Numbered from the stretch's first letter, positions 36,595-44,965 are shown. The stretch is 64,000 nt of DNA from Sandaracinus amylolyticus (GCF_021631985.1 NZ_CP070225.1:7192001-7256000), one strand, 5' to 3'. Notes: generated from the sequence alone by a model not told the origin. Numbers and translations are program-made.

Positions 36595-37485
36595 TCACCG
36601 CGTTCGCTTCACGAGCGCGATCGCGCCGGTCTCGCGATCGATGTGCACGCGGGGAGCGCGCGCGAAGCCGGAGTGCGGCACGCTCCCGGTCCATCCGCGC
36701 TCGGTCTCGCGCACGCGCACCTGGGCGCGGGCGTCGAACGTGCGCGGCGTGCCGTACGACGCGAGCCGCTCCAGGTACTCGGCCGTCTCGATCGCCCCGG
36801 TCTCGCGGGCGACCTTCGCCCATCGCACGTAGCGCGGCGCGAACGCGGCCAGCGACTCGTCGGGCCCGGCGTACTGCGGCGCGACCACGACCGCGCACGC
36901 CGCGTCGCGCGCGGCGTGCGCGACGATCGCGCGCGCGTAGTCGCGCTTCTCGGCGTCCGGCTCGGCGGCGCCGCGCAGCAGCGGCTCGATGTACTCCGGC
37001 TCGAAGAGGAAGAGATCCTCGTCCTGCTCCATCAGGTACCACCGGCGCGTACGCACCCATCGCGCGACGAGCGAGGGAGGAAATCGCTCGTAGCTGCGCG
37101 AGCCGGGCCCGACGGTCTTCACGCCCGGGTGGTAGAGCAACGTCGGGCGGACGAGCTTCGCGCCGGCGAGCGCATCCCAGACGCGATCCATCTCGCGATC
37201 GACGTCGCGCGGATCGGCGTTCTCGATCCCGGTGAGGCGCTGCCATCGCGAGCCACGGAGATGACCGCGCAGGTGCGCCACGATCAGCGCCACCGCGACC
37301 AGGTGACGACGCTCGGCGAGCGGTCCGTGGAGGCGCGCGAGCAACGTCTCGATCCCCGCCGATCCCCCGGGCAGCGCCCCTTCGAGCCAGCGACAGAGCG
37401 TCCGCACGTCGCGCCGAGGCGTGGGCTGCGCGCGCCAGGTGTCGCGGGGGAGCGAGATGTCCAACGTCGGACGGGATCGCGCCAT
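36595..37485 (-). CDS. Hypothetical protein
   Basis: A 296-residue protein, mostly helical, with a Trp/Arg-rich centre (RWVRTRRWYLMEQDEDLFLFEPEYIE) and several basic segments; no signal peptide or membrane segment. I do not recognise a family. The ATG at 37485 begins MARSRPTLDISLPRDTWRA. It is divergent from the following kinase gene: the two start codons are about 90 bases apart, with a -10-like TACAAT at 37513-37518 for the kinase side. Confidence 0.6.
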   Translation of the reverse strand: MARSRPTLDISLPRDTWRAQPTPRRDVRTLCRWLEGALPGGSAGIETLLARLHGPLAERRHLVAVALIVAHLRGHLRGSRWQRLTGIENADPRDVDREMDRVWDALAGAKLVRPTLLYHPGVKTVGPGSRSYERFPPSLVARWVRTRRWYLMEQDEDLFLFEPEYIEPLLRGAAEPDAEKRDYARAIVAHAARDAACAVVVAPQYAGPDESLAAFAPRYVRWAKVARETGAIETAEYLERLASYGTPRTFDARAQVRVRETERGWTGSVPHSGFARAPRVHIDRETGAIALVKRTR

Positions 37486-37578
37486 CGACGCGAGCCTACG
37501 CGCGGCGCCCGCTACAATGCGCGCCGGGTGACGCTCGAGAGCGATGAATTCCCGGCGACCGGAAGGTATGTTCGCCCC

Positions 37579-39348
37579 GTGAACGCGGCGGGCGCGCCCG
37601 AATGGCTCGGACCCTATCGCCTCGTCGAGCGACTGGGGCAGGGCGGCATGGCCGTCGTGTACCGCGCCGAACGAACGGGCGACGCCGGCTTCAAGAAGAA
37701 GGTCGCGATCAAGCGGATGCTGCCGCAGTACCGGCGCGATCCCTCGCTGCTCGAGCGCTTCGCCGCGGAGGCGCGCACCAACGCGCGGCTCGATCATCCG
37801 AACCTCGTGCAGGTGCTCGACTTCGGGATCGATCCCGAGCCCTACCTCGTGCTCGAGTTCGTCGAGGGCGTGACCCTCGGCGCGGTGATGCAGCGCCTCG
37901 CCGAGCGCAACGAGATGCTCGACATCGCGGCGGTCGCGTACATCGGCGCGGAGGCCGCGAGCGGGCTCGATCACGCGCACCGCAAGAAGGGCGACGACGG
38001 CACGCCGCTCGGCATCGTGCATCGCGACGTGAGCCCGCAGAACGTGCTGCTCAGCAACGAAGGCACGGTGAAGGTCAGCGACTTCGGGCTCGTGAAGGCC
38101 GCCGACAACGTGCTCAAGACGCAGAGCGGCGTGACGATCGGGAAGATGAGCTACATGGCGCCCGAGCAGGCGCAGGGGGTCGACGTCGACGCGCGCGCCG
38201 ACGTGTTCGCGCTGGGCGTGACGATCTGGGAGATGCTCACGATCCGCTCGCTGATCCCCCCCGACGATCCCCAGGTCGCGGCGAACCTGCTGCGCAGCGG
38301 CGACTTCCCGCCGCCCTCGCGGTTCAACCCCGAGGTCCCGCCGCGTCTCGAGAAGATCGTGATGCAGTGCCTCGCGATCGACCCCGCGGTGCGCACTCCG
38401 TCGGCGCAGCAGCTCGCGCAGGATCTCCGCGAGCTCTTGCACGAGCGCGCGGCGGGCTACGGACGACAGCAGCTCGCGCGCTTCCTCCAGTGGCTCTTCC
38501 CGGAGAAGGGCTGGGAGCTGCCCGAGCCCGAGCGTCCTCCTGCACAACCCTCGGCCGACGAGCGCGCGAGCTTCGTGCCGCCTACGCCGGTCGCGCTCGC
38601 GGTCGCGCGCGCCGAGGCCGATGCCGCGGCGATGCCCATCGAGGTCGCGCCTCCTCCTCCGACGTCGCCCGCCGCGCCGAGCGGCTCGCTGCCGATCGTC
38701 GGCGGGAGCTCCGCGTCGCACGCCCGCGTGAAGGCACCGCTCTCCGCGCTCGCGCTCTCGGCGATGGTCGGCGCGTCCGCGGTGATCGTCCTGCTCGCGA
38801 TCGCCGGCGTGGGCTGGCTCGTGGTGCGTCACGCGAGCCGATCGCTCCCGCCCGAGCCCGCGAGCACCGCGCCTCCGCTGCAGCCGCTCGGCGCGGGCGT
38901 CACGATCGAGTCCCCGACGCCCGGCGTGCGCCTGTTCCTCGGACCGCGCGAGCTCGGTGCGCCGCCGCTGCGCCTCACGCCCGAGCAGCTCACGGGCGAA
39001 CCGCTCGTCGCGCTCGCGCCGCGCCATCAGCCGCTGGTCATCCGCGCCGAGCGGTTGGTCGAGCTCACGCGCATCGTCGGTCGTGTGCACACGATCGATC
39101 TCGAGCCCTCGCAGCGTCCCGACTGGATGGTCTACGTGCGCTACGACGGACAGGGCACCGCACACCTGCCCGAGGGCGACGAGCTCGGCCCGGTGCCCGG
39201 CGTGGTGCGGGTGCGGACGCGGCGCGATCTCCCGACGCCCGAGGCGATCGTGATCTTCGACGAGAGCGGTGATCACGCGACGTCGGTCTCGCTCGAGGGG
39301 TGCGAGGCCGACAAGGTCTGCGTGCTCTATCCGCCCTCGGGCTCCTGA
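37579..39348 (+). CDS. Ser/Thr protein kinase
   Basis: A 589-residue Hanks-type kinase with a complete catalytic domain (about 13-290): glycine loop LGQGGMAVV, K45 in KVAIKRM, HRDVSPQN, VSDFGLVK and YMAPEQ. A linker follows, then one membrane segment (about 395-420, MVGASAVIVLLAIAGVGWLVV) and a C-terminal extracytoplasmic domain of about 165 residues with PEGA-like strands (TIESPTPGVRLFLGPRELG). It probably senses envelope conditions. A weak site AAGG before GTG 37579 and the upstream TACAAT -10 element favour this start; GTG 37528 would add 17 residues. Its last 22 bases overlap tadA tail to tail. Confidence 0.88.
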   Translation: MNAAGAPEWLGPYRLVERLGQGGMAVVYRAERTGDAGFKKKVAIKRMLPQYRRDPSLLERFAAEARTNARLDHPNLVQVLDFGIDPEPYLVLEFVEGVTLGAVMQRLAERNEMLDIAAVAYIGAEAASGLDHAHRKKGDDGTPLGIVHRDVSPQNVLLSNEGTVKVSDFGLVKAADNVLKTQSGVTIGKMSYMAPEQAQGVDVDARADVFALGVTIWEMLTIRSLIPPDDPQVAANLLRSGDFPPPSRFNPEVPPRLEKIVMQCLAIDPAVRTPSAQQLAQDLRELLHERAAGYGRQQLARFLQWLFPEKGWELPEPERPPAQPSADERASFVPPTPVALAVARAEADAAAMPIEVAPPPPTSPAAPSGSLPIVGGSSASHARVKAPLSALALSAMVGASAVIVLLAIAGVGWLVVRHASRSLPPEPASTAPPLQPLGAGVTIESPTPGVRLFLGPRELGAPPLRLTPEQLTGEPLVALAPRHQPLVIRAERLVELTRIVGRVHTIDLEPSQRPDWMVYVRYDGQGTAHLPEGDELGPVPGVVRVRTRRDLPTPEAIVIFDESGDHATSVSLEGCEADKVCVLYPPSGS

Positions 39349-39896
39349 TCGCGCTGCGGCTTCGGAGGCGGGGGCGGCACGTCGGGCGTCGTCCCGGCGC
39401 GCGCGGCGCGGCGGGCCGCACGGATGCGGCCGAAGAAGTCGGTGAGCAGCGCGCCGCACTCGCCGCCGAGCACCTGCGGCACGAGCACGAAGCGGTGGTT
39501 CAGCCGGGGATCGCTGCCGATCGTGTAGAGCGTCGTGGTCGCGCCCGCCTTCGGATCGTCGGCGCCATAGACCACGCGCGCCACGCGCGCGTTCACGAGC
39601 GCGCCGGCGCACATCGGGCAGGGCTCGAGCGTCACGTACGCGGTCGCGTGCTCGAGGCGCCAGCTCCCGATCGTCGTCGCGGCCTGGCGCAGCGCGATCA
39701 TCTCGGCGTGGGCAGTCGGGTCCTGCGTGGTCTCGCGCAGGTTGTGCCCGCGCCCGACGACCGTGCCGTCGATCACGATCACGCAGCCGACCGGGACCTC
39801 GCCCTTCGCTTCGGCGAGACGTGCCTCGGCGATCGCCTCGCGCATGAACGAGGCATCGACGTCGGAGCACGGAATCACGTCGCCGGAGTCGCTCAT
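39327..39896 (-). CDS. tadA: tRNA-specific adenosine deaminase
   Basis: A 189-residue zinc-dependent deaminase that converts adenosine-34 of tRNA-Arg(ACG) to inosine. The catalytic motifs are HAE in PTAHAEMIALRQ and PCPMC in TLEPCPMCAGALV. The C-terminus is extended beyond the usual ~160 residues by a basic and Pro-rich tail. It lies only 17 bases downstream of tRNA-Ser(GGA) on the same strand, so it is probably made by read-through of that tRNA transcript. The only tRNA-Arg in the window, 1.2 kb away, carries the ACG anticodon it modifies. ATG 39896 start; the longer frame runs back through the tRNA. Confidence 0.95.
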   Translation of the reverse strand: MSDSGDVIPCSDVDASFMREAIAEARLAEAKGEVPVGCVIVIDGTVVGRGHNLRETTQDPTAHAEMIALRQAATTIGSWRLEHATAYVTLEPCPMCAGALVNARVARVVYGADDPKAGATTTLYTIGSDPRLNHRFVLVPQVLGGECGALLTDFFGRIRAARRAARAGTTPDVPPPPPKPQRDQEPEGG

Positions 39897-39913
39897 CGGC
39901 GCGGTAGGAAGAA

Positions 39914-40000
39914 CGGAGAGGGCGGGATTCGAACCCGCGGTACTGTCTCCAGTACACACGATTTCCAATCGTGCACCTTCGACCACTCGGTCACCTCTCC
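39914..40000 (-). tRNA. tRNA-Ser (GGA)
   Basis: An 87-base class II tRNA with acceptor GGAGAGG/CCTCTCC, discriminator G, anticodon loop TTGGAAA (anticodon GGA), a variable arm and T loop TTCGAAT. CCA is not encoded. No own terminator separates it from tadA. Confidence 0.96.
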
Positions 40001-40102
40001 CGGAATCGCTTGCAAAGAACCTCGAGCTCTCGAGGCCATCGCGCGACCACCAGGGAGACCGCGCGCCGCACCGGCGCAATGCATCAGCGCCAGATACGCA
40101 AA

Positions 40103-40136
40103 GCGCGGCCCCTCATCTCTCGACAGAGGGCCGCGC
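40103..40136 (-). terminator. Terminator of tRNA-Ser (CGA)
   Basis: A 10-bp stem (GCGCGGCCC(C)T paired with AGGGCCGCGC, 40103-40113 and 40127-40136) is followed on the minus strand by TTT. It lies downstream of tRNA-Ser(CGA) and upstream of tRNA-Ser(GGA). Confidence 0.7.
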
Positions 40137-40182
40137 CCGGAGCTCGCTCCCGCACCGACTCACGTGCGGTGCGGCGTTACAG

Positions 40183-40269
40183 CGGAGAGCGTGGGATTCG
40201 AACCCACGGTACCCTCACGGGCACACCTGATTTCGAATCAGGCGCCTTCGACCACTCGGCCAGCTCTCC
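40183..40269 (-). tRNA. tRNA-Ser (CGA)
   Basis: An 87-base class II tRNA with acceptor GGAGAGC/GCTCTCC, discriminator G, anticodon loop TTCGAAA (anticodon CGA), a variable arm with GTGCCCGTGAGGGTACC-type pairing, and T loop TTCGAAT. CCA is not encoded. Confidence 0.96.
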
Positions 40270-40276
40270 GCCGGCG

Positions 40277-40304
40277 GTTGTAGCGCGAGGTCGAACGCTG
40301 TCAA
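40277..40304 (-). promoter_or_regulatory. Promoter of tRNA-Ser (CGA)
   Basis: A perfect TTGACA (-35, 40299-40304) and TACAAC (-10, 40277-40282) lie on the minus strand with a 16-base spacer, just before the tRNA 5' end at 40269. The -35 box overlaps the stop codon of the NTR-domain gene. Confidence 0.8.
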
Positions 40305-40870
40305 CGAATTCGACGACGTCGAATCAACATCGTGATCACGAGGGCAATTGCGGCCGCGATCGGCGCGTCGGAGCGCGCGACGATCGCGCATCCCGCGCAC
40401 CCTCCGCTCCGAGGCGGCAGCGTCTGCGGACGCTGCTCCGAGGTCTCGTCGTCCTCGATGTCGACCGGGATGACGCCCGATCCCAGAGAGAGACGCTCGT
40501 CGTCGGCGTCCTCCATCGCGCGGGTGCCGCCGCAGAGAGACGCGGTCCACTCACCGTTCACACGCTCTGCGAGCACGAGGTACGAGCGGCCGACCTCGAA
40601 CGGGACGCCACACGCCGCGGACTGCGACGCGGTGCGCACCTCGACGTGCTCGGCGTTCGCCTCGCGCCAGGTCTGCACGACGTCGAGCCGCACGCGCACG
40701 TGCATCTCGCCCGCGGGCTCGATCGACGCGACGCGCCCTTCGAAGATGGCGTCGGCCTCGGCGGCGAGCTGCTCGAAGGGTGTCTCCACACACGAGCATG
40801 CGTGGGCGCGTGACACCGCTCCGAGGATGCAGGTCGAGGCGATCAGCCCCGCGATCCAGAGTCGAATCAT
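40301..40870 (-). CDS. NTR-domain protein with MYXO-CTERM-type tail
   Basis: A 189-residue exported protein. The signal peptide (about 1-20) is followed by CSCVETPFEQLA, the conserved Cys-x-Cys that begins netrin/TIMP-like (NTR) domains. The body (about 21-115) has the NTR pattern with further cysteines in SAACGVPFE and ASLCGGTR. The C-terminus shows GGCAGCAI, a hydrophobic helix and a final RRRR cluster, the layout of a MYXO-CTERM sorting signal that is removed by a dedicated protease in Myxococcota. It is therefore probably anchored at the cell surface. NTR domains bind proteinases or ligands; the target is unknown. ATG 40870 start. Confidence 0.75.
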   Translation of the reverse strand: MIRLWIAGLIASTCILGAVSRAHACSCVETPFEQLAAEADAIFEGRVASIEPAGEMHVRVRLDVVQTWREANAEHVEVRTASQSAACGVPFEVGRSYLVLAERVNGEWTASLCGGTRAMEDADDERLSLGSGVIPVDIEDDETSEQRPQTLPPRSGGCAGCAIVARSDAPIAAAIALVITMLIRRRRIR

Positions 40871-40897
40871 CGCGGCGCAGCATAGCGCGCACGTCGT

Positions 40898-40926
40898 TTG
40901 ACACGACCACACCGCGCGGCTAATAA
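40898..40926 (+). promoter_or_regulatory. Promoter of tRNA-Ser (GCT)
   Basis: TTGACA (-35, 40898-40903) and TAATAA (-10, 40921-40926) have a 17-base spacer, 42 bases upstream of the tRNA, so a short leader must be trimmed. Confidence 0.75.
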
Positions 40927-40967
40927 CGCGATTCCCGCGAGCGCGGGAGCGGCGGTGACCCGCCGCC

Positions 40968-41055
40968 GGAGAGGTGGCCGAGTGGCCTAAGGCACTCGCT
41001 TGCTAAGCGAGAGTACTCCAAAAGGGTACCGCGGGTTCGAATCCCGCCCTCTCCG
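40968..41055 (+). tRNA. tRNA-Ser (GCT)
   Basis: An 88-base class II tRNA with acceptor GGAGAGG/CCTCTCC, discriminator G, a CTCGC/GCGAG anticodon stem with loop TTGCTAA (anticodon GCT), a variable arm and T loop TTCGAAT. CCA is not encoded. Together with the two minus-strand genes it gives three serine isoacceptors within 1.15 kb. Confidence 0.96.
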
Positions 41056-41075
41056 TGGAAATCGAAAAAGCGAGT

Positions 41076-41103
41076 TTGACAAACCTGTCCCTCTCGCTAG
41101 AGT
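41076..41103 (+). promoter_or_regulatory. Promoter of tRNA-Arg (ACG)
   Basis: A perfect TTGACA (41076-41081) and TAGAGT (41098-41103) with a 16-base spacer lie 13 bases before the tRNA at 41117. The box starts 20 bases after the preceding tRNA-Ser. Confidence 0.6.
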
Positions 41104-41116
41104 TCGCGCCCTCTCT

Positions 41117-41190
<74 letters not shown>

Positions 41191-41194
41191 TTCT

Positions 41195-41224
41195 CGGGGC
41201 TGAGCGAGACATCGCTCAGCCCCG
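41195..41224 (+). terminator. Terminator after tRNA-Arg
   Basis: A perfect 13-bp stem (CGGGGCTGAGCGA, 41195-41207, with 41212-41224) has a GACA loop and begins 4 bases after the tRNA. The T run that follows is short (CTTT). Confidence 0.75.
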
Positions 41225-41304
41225 AAACGCTTTGGGGGGTCCGGAACAGCACGTCGCGCCACGCGGACACGCGAAGAGCACGACGAGCAGATTCAGGCGC
41301 ACGA

Positions 41305-41598
41305 GCGCTCCCGCGAGCGAAGCGACGCGCTCACTCGCGAGCGAACCGACGCGCTCACTCGCGAGCGAACCGACGCGCTCACTCGCGAGCGAACCGACGC
41401 GCTCACTCGCGAGCGAACCGACGCGCTCCCGCGAGCGAACCGACGCGCTCCCGCGAGCGAACCGACGCGCTCCCGCGAGCGAAGCGACGCGCTCCCGCGA
41501 GCGAACCGACGCGCTCCCGCGAGCGAACCGACGCGCTCCCGCGAGCGAAGCGACGCGCCCCCGCGAGCGAAGCGACGCGCCCCCGCGAGCGAAGCGAC
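41305..41598. repeat. Tandem array of 13 short GC-rich units
   Basis: The array has one 22-bp unit, four 24-bp units and then eight 22-bp units, exactly contiguous (294 bp). The 22-bp form is GCGCTCCCGCGAGCGAA(C/G)CGAC; the 24-bp form replaces CCC with CACT plus CG before GCGAGCG. Every unit can form a small hairpin with stem CGCTC/GAGCG. There are no spacers, so it is not a CRISPR array. It lies in a 581-base gene-free stretch between the tRNA-Arg terminator and the SRP RNA gene; the remaining bases (41599-41771) hold only GC-rich unassigned sequence. Confidence 0.9.
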
Positions 41599-41771
41599 GC
41601 GGCTCCGGCCAGCGCTCACCGACCAGGCCGCCGCCCGAGATCGCGCGTGGGGCTGGGGCCCCACGCGCCGAGGGGCACGACCTCACCCGCCGAGATCGGC
41701 TCGCCGCGGCACCCCACCCCGACCAGCCGCGACCACCGCAGCGTCGGGGGGCCCCCTCCTCAGAAAAACAG

Positions 41772-41861
41772 AGGGCCCCGCCACACGCTGGTCACCGCGA
41801 CTGTTGCTCCCTTCCGGGCCTGGCAGGGTTGACGGGCCAGCGTTGGCGAGGCCACAGGCCG
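41772..41861 (-). ncRNA. ffs: Signal recognition particle RNA (bacterial small type)
   Basis: On the minus strand the conserved SRP apical domain is clear: CCAGGCCCGGAAGGGAGCA, with the GGAA tetraloop and the symmetric loop that binds the Ffh M domain. The flanking strands GCCTCGCCAACGCTGG and CCAGCGTGTGGCGGGGC pair to form the long helix. A run of five T follows the 3' side (41764-41768 in complement). The RNA directs membrane-protein targeting together with Ffh and FtsY. Exact ends are approximate. A promoter with TTGCCC (41903-41908) and TACGAA (41880-41885), 17 bases apart, is plausible. Confidence 0.85.
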
Positions 41862-41879
41862 AACGAATTCGGAGCGCCC

Positions 41880-41908
41880 TTCGTAGTACGGCCCGCGCGC
41901 GGGGGCAA
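41880..41908 (-). promoter_or_regulatory. Possible promoter of the SRP RNA
   Basis: TTGCCC (-35, 41903-41908) and TACGAA (-10, 41880-41885) have a 17-base spacer on the minus strand, about 20 bases before the estimated RNA 5' end. The match is moderate. Confidence 0.4.
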
Positions 41909-41914
41909 GAGCGA

Positions 41915-42958
41915 TCACGCGCCCGCCGCGCTCGCCTCGCGCTCGAGCGTCGCGTCGTCGGGGAGCGGCCTCGCCTGCGCGAGCATCGCCTCGAGCCCGC
42001 CGAGCTCGCTCACCCACGTCGCGAGGCGCTTCATCCCCTCGTCCACCGTGATGGTCGCGCGGAAGTCGAGCTCCGCGATCGCCTTCTGCACGTCGAAGAG
42101 CGTGCTGCGCGCACGTCGCAGGATCTCCTCGGGCAACGTCGCGCCGCCGCGCCCGGCACGCACCACCGCGAGCGGATACGCCAGCGCGAAGGGCGGCCCC
42201 GAGCGCGGCCCCGGCAACGTGAGCGTGCGCGACAGGACCTGCAGGAACTCGCGCAGCTCGAGGAACTCCGGGTCTCCCACGTAGTACACCTGCCCGGGCG
42301 CACCGGGCGCGCGCGCCGCGGCGATCACCGCGTCGGCGAGCGTCTCGACGTAGGTCGTGGCCACGAGGTTGCGACCATCACCGAACATGCGGATCCCGCC
42401 GCTGCGGGCTTCACGCACCAGCTCGGGGAGCGTCGAGAGATCACCGGGGCCCCACACCCACCCGGGGCGGATCGCGGTCACGGCGAGCTCGGCGTCGCTC
42501 GTGCTCAGCGCGATCTCCTCCGCGAGGCGCAGCGCGCGCGCCCGCTCTCCGATCGGAAGCTGCGCGAGATCGCGCTTCTCGTCCCAGTGCACGCGGTCGA
42601 CGTTCGCGAGCGTCACGTCGGCGCTCGAGATGGTGACCACACGCTCGAGACCGGCGTGACGCGCGGCCGAGAGCACGTTCTCGGTCCCCGCGACCAGCGT
42701 CCATCGCAGCGCGCGCGCCGAGGCCCGCGGCGAAGGGATGCCCGCCGCGTGCACCAGCACGTCGGCGCCGCGCGACGCGCGGGCGATCGCGTTGGGATCG
42801 AGGAGCGAGCCGACCGTCACGGTCGCGCCGCGTGCCGCGAGCGCCGATGCCGCCGACGCGTCGCGCACGAGGACGGTCAGCTCGTCACCGCGATCGAGGA
42901 GCCGGCGCGCGATCGCGCCGCCGATGAACCCGGTGGCCCCGGTGAGGACGACCTTCAC
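41915..42958 (-). CDS. NAD(P)-dependent epimerase/dehydratase (extended SDR)
   Basis: A 347-residue extended short-chain dehydrogenase. The Rossmann motif TGATGFIGGA begins at residue 6. The Ser of the active site is in VVTISSADVT. The canonical YxxxK is not obvious; the region around RALRLAEEIALS may take its place, so catalysis is uncertain. AIRPGWVWGPGD is the typical PxxxYGP-like substrate-side motif. Members act on sugar nucleotides, steroids or flavonoids. GTG 42958 is chosen because it puts the Rossmann strand at the N-terminus; an ATG at 42994 adds 12 residues and would run into the control region of the divergent lipoprotein gene. Confidence 0.8.
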   Translation of the reverse strand: MKVVLTGATGFIGGAIARRLLDRGDELTVLVRDASAASALAARGATVTVGSLLDPNAIARASRGADVLVHAAGIPSPRASARALRWTLVAGTENVLSAARHAGLERVVTISSADVTLANVDRVHWDEKRDLAQLPIGERARALRLAEEIALSTSDAELAVTAIRPGWVWGPGDLSTLPELVREARSGGIRMFGDGRNLVATTYVETLADAVIAAARAPGAPGQVYYVGDPEFLELREFLQVLSRTLTLPGPRSGPPFALAYPLAVVRAGRGGATLPEEILRRARSTLFDVQKAIAELDFRATITVDEGMKRLATWVSELGGLEAMLAQARPLPDDATLEREASAAGA

Positions 42959-43021
42959 CGCGCCGTCGTAGCAGGCCGAGGTCGGCGCGGACAAGACGTC
43001 CGGGCGCTATGCTCCTCCGCG

Positions 43022-44965
43022 ATGCGTCACATCGCGGCGGTCGGTCCGCGAGCCAGCCAACACCTCGCGCGCGTGCTCGCGCTGGTGCTCGCGGTGGGGT
43101 GCGACGGCTCGCCACCATGCGTCGACGAGGACCTCGACGGCCTCGGCGCCCACTGCGAGGCCGGGCCCGACTGCGACGACACGAACGCTGCGCGGGGCGA
43201 GGACTGCGACGCGGTGCCTCCGCCCGACTGCGCGGCCGATCCCACCGCGACCGGCTGTCCGTGCCTGATCGGCAGCGTCACCGACTGCTTCCCCGGTCCG
43301 AGCGATCGCGCCGGCGTCGGTGAGTGTCGCGCCGGGCGCACCCGCTGCGTCGCGCAGCACTGGGGCCTCTGCGAGGGCTCGCAGGGCCCGTCGCGTGAGC
43401 GCTGCGACGAGCGCGATCAGGACTGCGACGGGCTCACCGACGAAGGTGTGCGCAGCCCGTGTGGTGGATGCACGGCGTCGTGCACCGGCGAGCTGTGGGG
43501 CGAGCCCTTCGACGAAGCGGGCGCGGGGCTCGCGATCACGAGGCTCGGCGAGCTCACGCTCGCGCGCGAGGAGCGATCGAGCGCGACGGTGTGGGCGGTG
43601 AACAGCGCGGAGGCGACGGTCTCGCGCATCGACGCGCTCGAGGCGCGCGAGACCGCACGTTATCTGACCGGGGATCGCGAGTCGGTCGCGCTCGAGCCGA
43701 GCCGCGTCGCGGTCGACTGGAACGGCGATGCGTGGGTCGCGAACCGCGCGTTCGACGGAGTCTCGAGCGTCGTGCGCGTCGCGGGTGAGCGCGCGCGGTG
43801 CGTCGATCGCGACGACAGCGGGATGATCGACAGCTCGGCGTCGCCCGAGGACGTGCGCGCGTGGGGCGGCGACGAGTGCGTGCTCGCGAGCGCGGCGGTC
43901 GGCGATGCGCGCGAGGTCGCGCGTGCGCTCGCGATCGACGGCGATCGCGGGCTCGATGGCGCGTCGGGTGGCGACGCGTGGGTCGGGCTGCACGACGGAC
44001 AGGCGTTCGTCGAGATCGATGGGCTGCGCGGCGTGGTCCTGCAGCGCGTGGAGACGCCGGGGTTCGCGCCCTACTCCGCGGCGTTCGATCCCTGGGGCCG
44101 GCTCTGGGCGATCGCGCGCGATGGATTGCTCGCGCGGATCGATCCGAGCGCCGATCCGCCGACCGTCGAGATCCTCGAGGTGCCGCTCTCGTGCTGGCTG
44201 CTCTACGGCATGGCGATCGACGGCGAGGGTCGCATCGCGATGACCGGATTCTCGTGCGACGCGGTGACGATCCACGATCCGCGCACGTCGCGATGGTCGA
44301 CGATCCACACCGAGCCGTCGCCGCGCGGCGCGGGGTTCGACGGCGCGGATCTCTGGGTCGCGCACACCGGCGGGCGCGTCTCGCGGCTCTCGGTCGATCC
44401 GCTTCGCGTGCTCGCGACGCGCACCCTCGCGATCGACGACATCGCGCCGGTCGACTCGATCGGCGTCGGCGCGGACGGGCTCGGGCACGTGTGGACGGTG
44501 AGCGGAGGCGGAGGAGGCGCGGGCCTCGGCGTCGTCACGCGCGTCGACGTCGAGCGCGCGATGGCCGACGCGCAGGTGCCGGTCGGCGCGACGCCGCACA
44601 CCCAGGGCGATCTCGCAGGGCAGCAGCTCTTCGGTGCGCCGGTGCCCGAGGCGAGCGCACGGCGGGTCTTCGACGGATGCGGCGCCGAGGTGGCGACGCG
44701 CTGGGCGAACGTGCACGTCGCGGGAGATCCCGGCACGCACGGGACGATCACGATCGAGGTGCGTCACGCGGCCGACGTCGCGTCCCTCGCGAGCGCGGAA
44801 TGGACGACGCTGGGCGCGATCCCCGAGGACGACCCGCCCTTCCCGCTCACGCTGCCCGAAGGCGGGGTGCTCGAGGTGCGCGTGACGCTCGCGGTGAGCG
44901 CGAGCCTGGGCGCACCGCTGCTCACACGCGTCGGCGTCGAGTGGACCTGCCCCGGGCCCGAGTGA
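43022..44965 (+). CDS. MopE-like metal-binding lipoprotein with beta-propeller
   Basis: A 647-residue lipoprotein with signal and lipobox LAVGC. The N-terminal mature part (about 28-150) carries Asp/Cys-rich units such as DEDLDGLGAHCEAGPDCDD and CDERDQDCDGLTDEG, the 'putative metal-binding' motif seen in MopE and in many myxobacterial surface proteins. The remaining 480 residues show repeated strands with Trp/Asp turns (DWNGDAWVANR, DPWGRLWAIARDG, DGEGRIAMTGF), which suggests a six- or seven-bladed beta-propeller of the Vgb/NHL kind. It is probably an outer-membrane lipoprotein. Function unknown. ATG 43022 is chosen because it gives a compact signal peptide. Confidence 0.75.
   Translation: MRHIAAVGPRASQHLARVLALVLAVGCDGSPPCVDEDLDGLGAHCEAGPDCDDTNAARGEDCDAVPPPDCAADPTATGCPCLIGSVTDCFPGPSDRAGVGECRAGRTRCVAQHWGLCEGSQGPSRERCDERDQDCDGLTDEGVRSPCGGCTASCTGELWGEPFDEAGAGLAITRLGELTLAREERSSATVWAVNSAEATVSRIDALEARETARYLTGDRESVALEPSRVAVDWNGDAWVANRAFDGVSSVVRVAGERARCVDRDDSGMIDSSASPEDVRAWGGDECVLASAAVGDAREVARALAIDGDRGLDGASGGDAWVGLHDGQAFVEIDGLRGVVLQRVETPGFAPYSAAFDPWGRLWAIARDGLLARIDPSADPPTVEILEVPLSCWLLYGMAIDGEGRIAMTGFSCDAVTIHDPRTSRWSTIHTEPSPRGAGFDGADLWVAHTGGRVSRLSVDPLRVLATRTLAIDDIAPVDSIGVGADGLGHVWTVSGGGGGAGLGVVTRVDVERAMADAQVPVGATPHTQGDLAGQQLFGAPVPEASARRVFDGCGAEVATRWANVHVAGDPGTHGTITIEVRHAADVASLASAEWTTLGAIPEDDPPFPLTLPEGGVLEVRVTLAVSASLGAPLLTRVGVEWTCPGPE

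Noticed and set aside
41305..41598. CRISPR array
   Set aside because: The units are contiguous, without unique spacers, and no cas genes are in the window.
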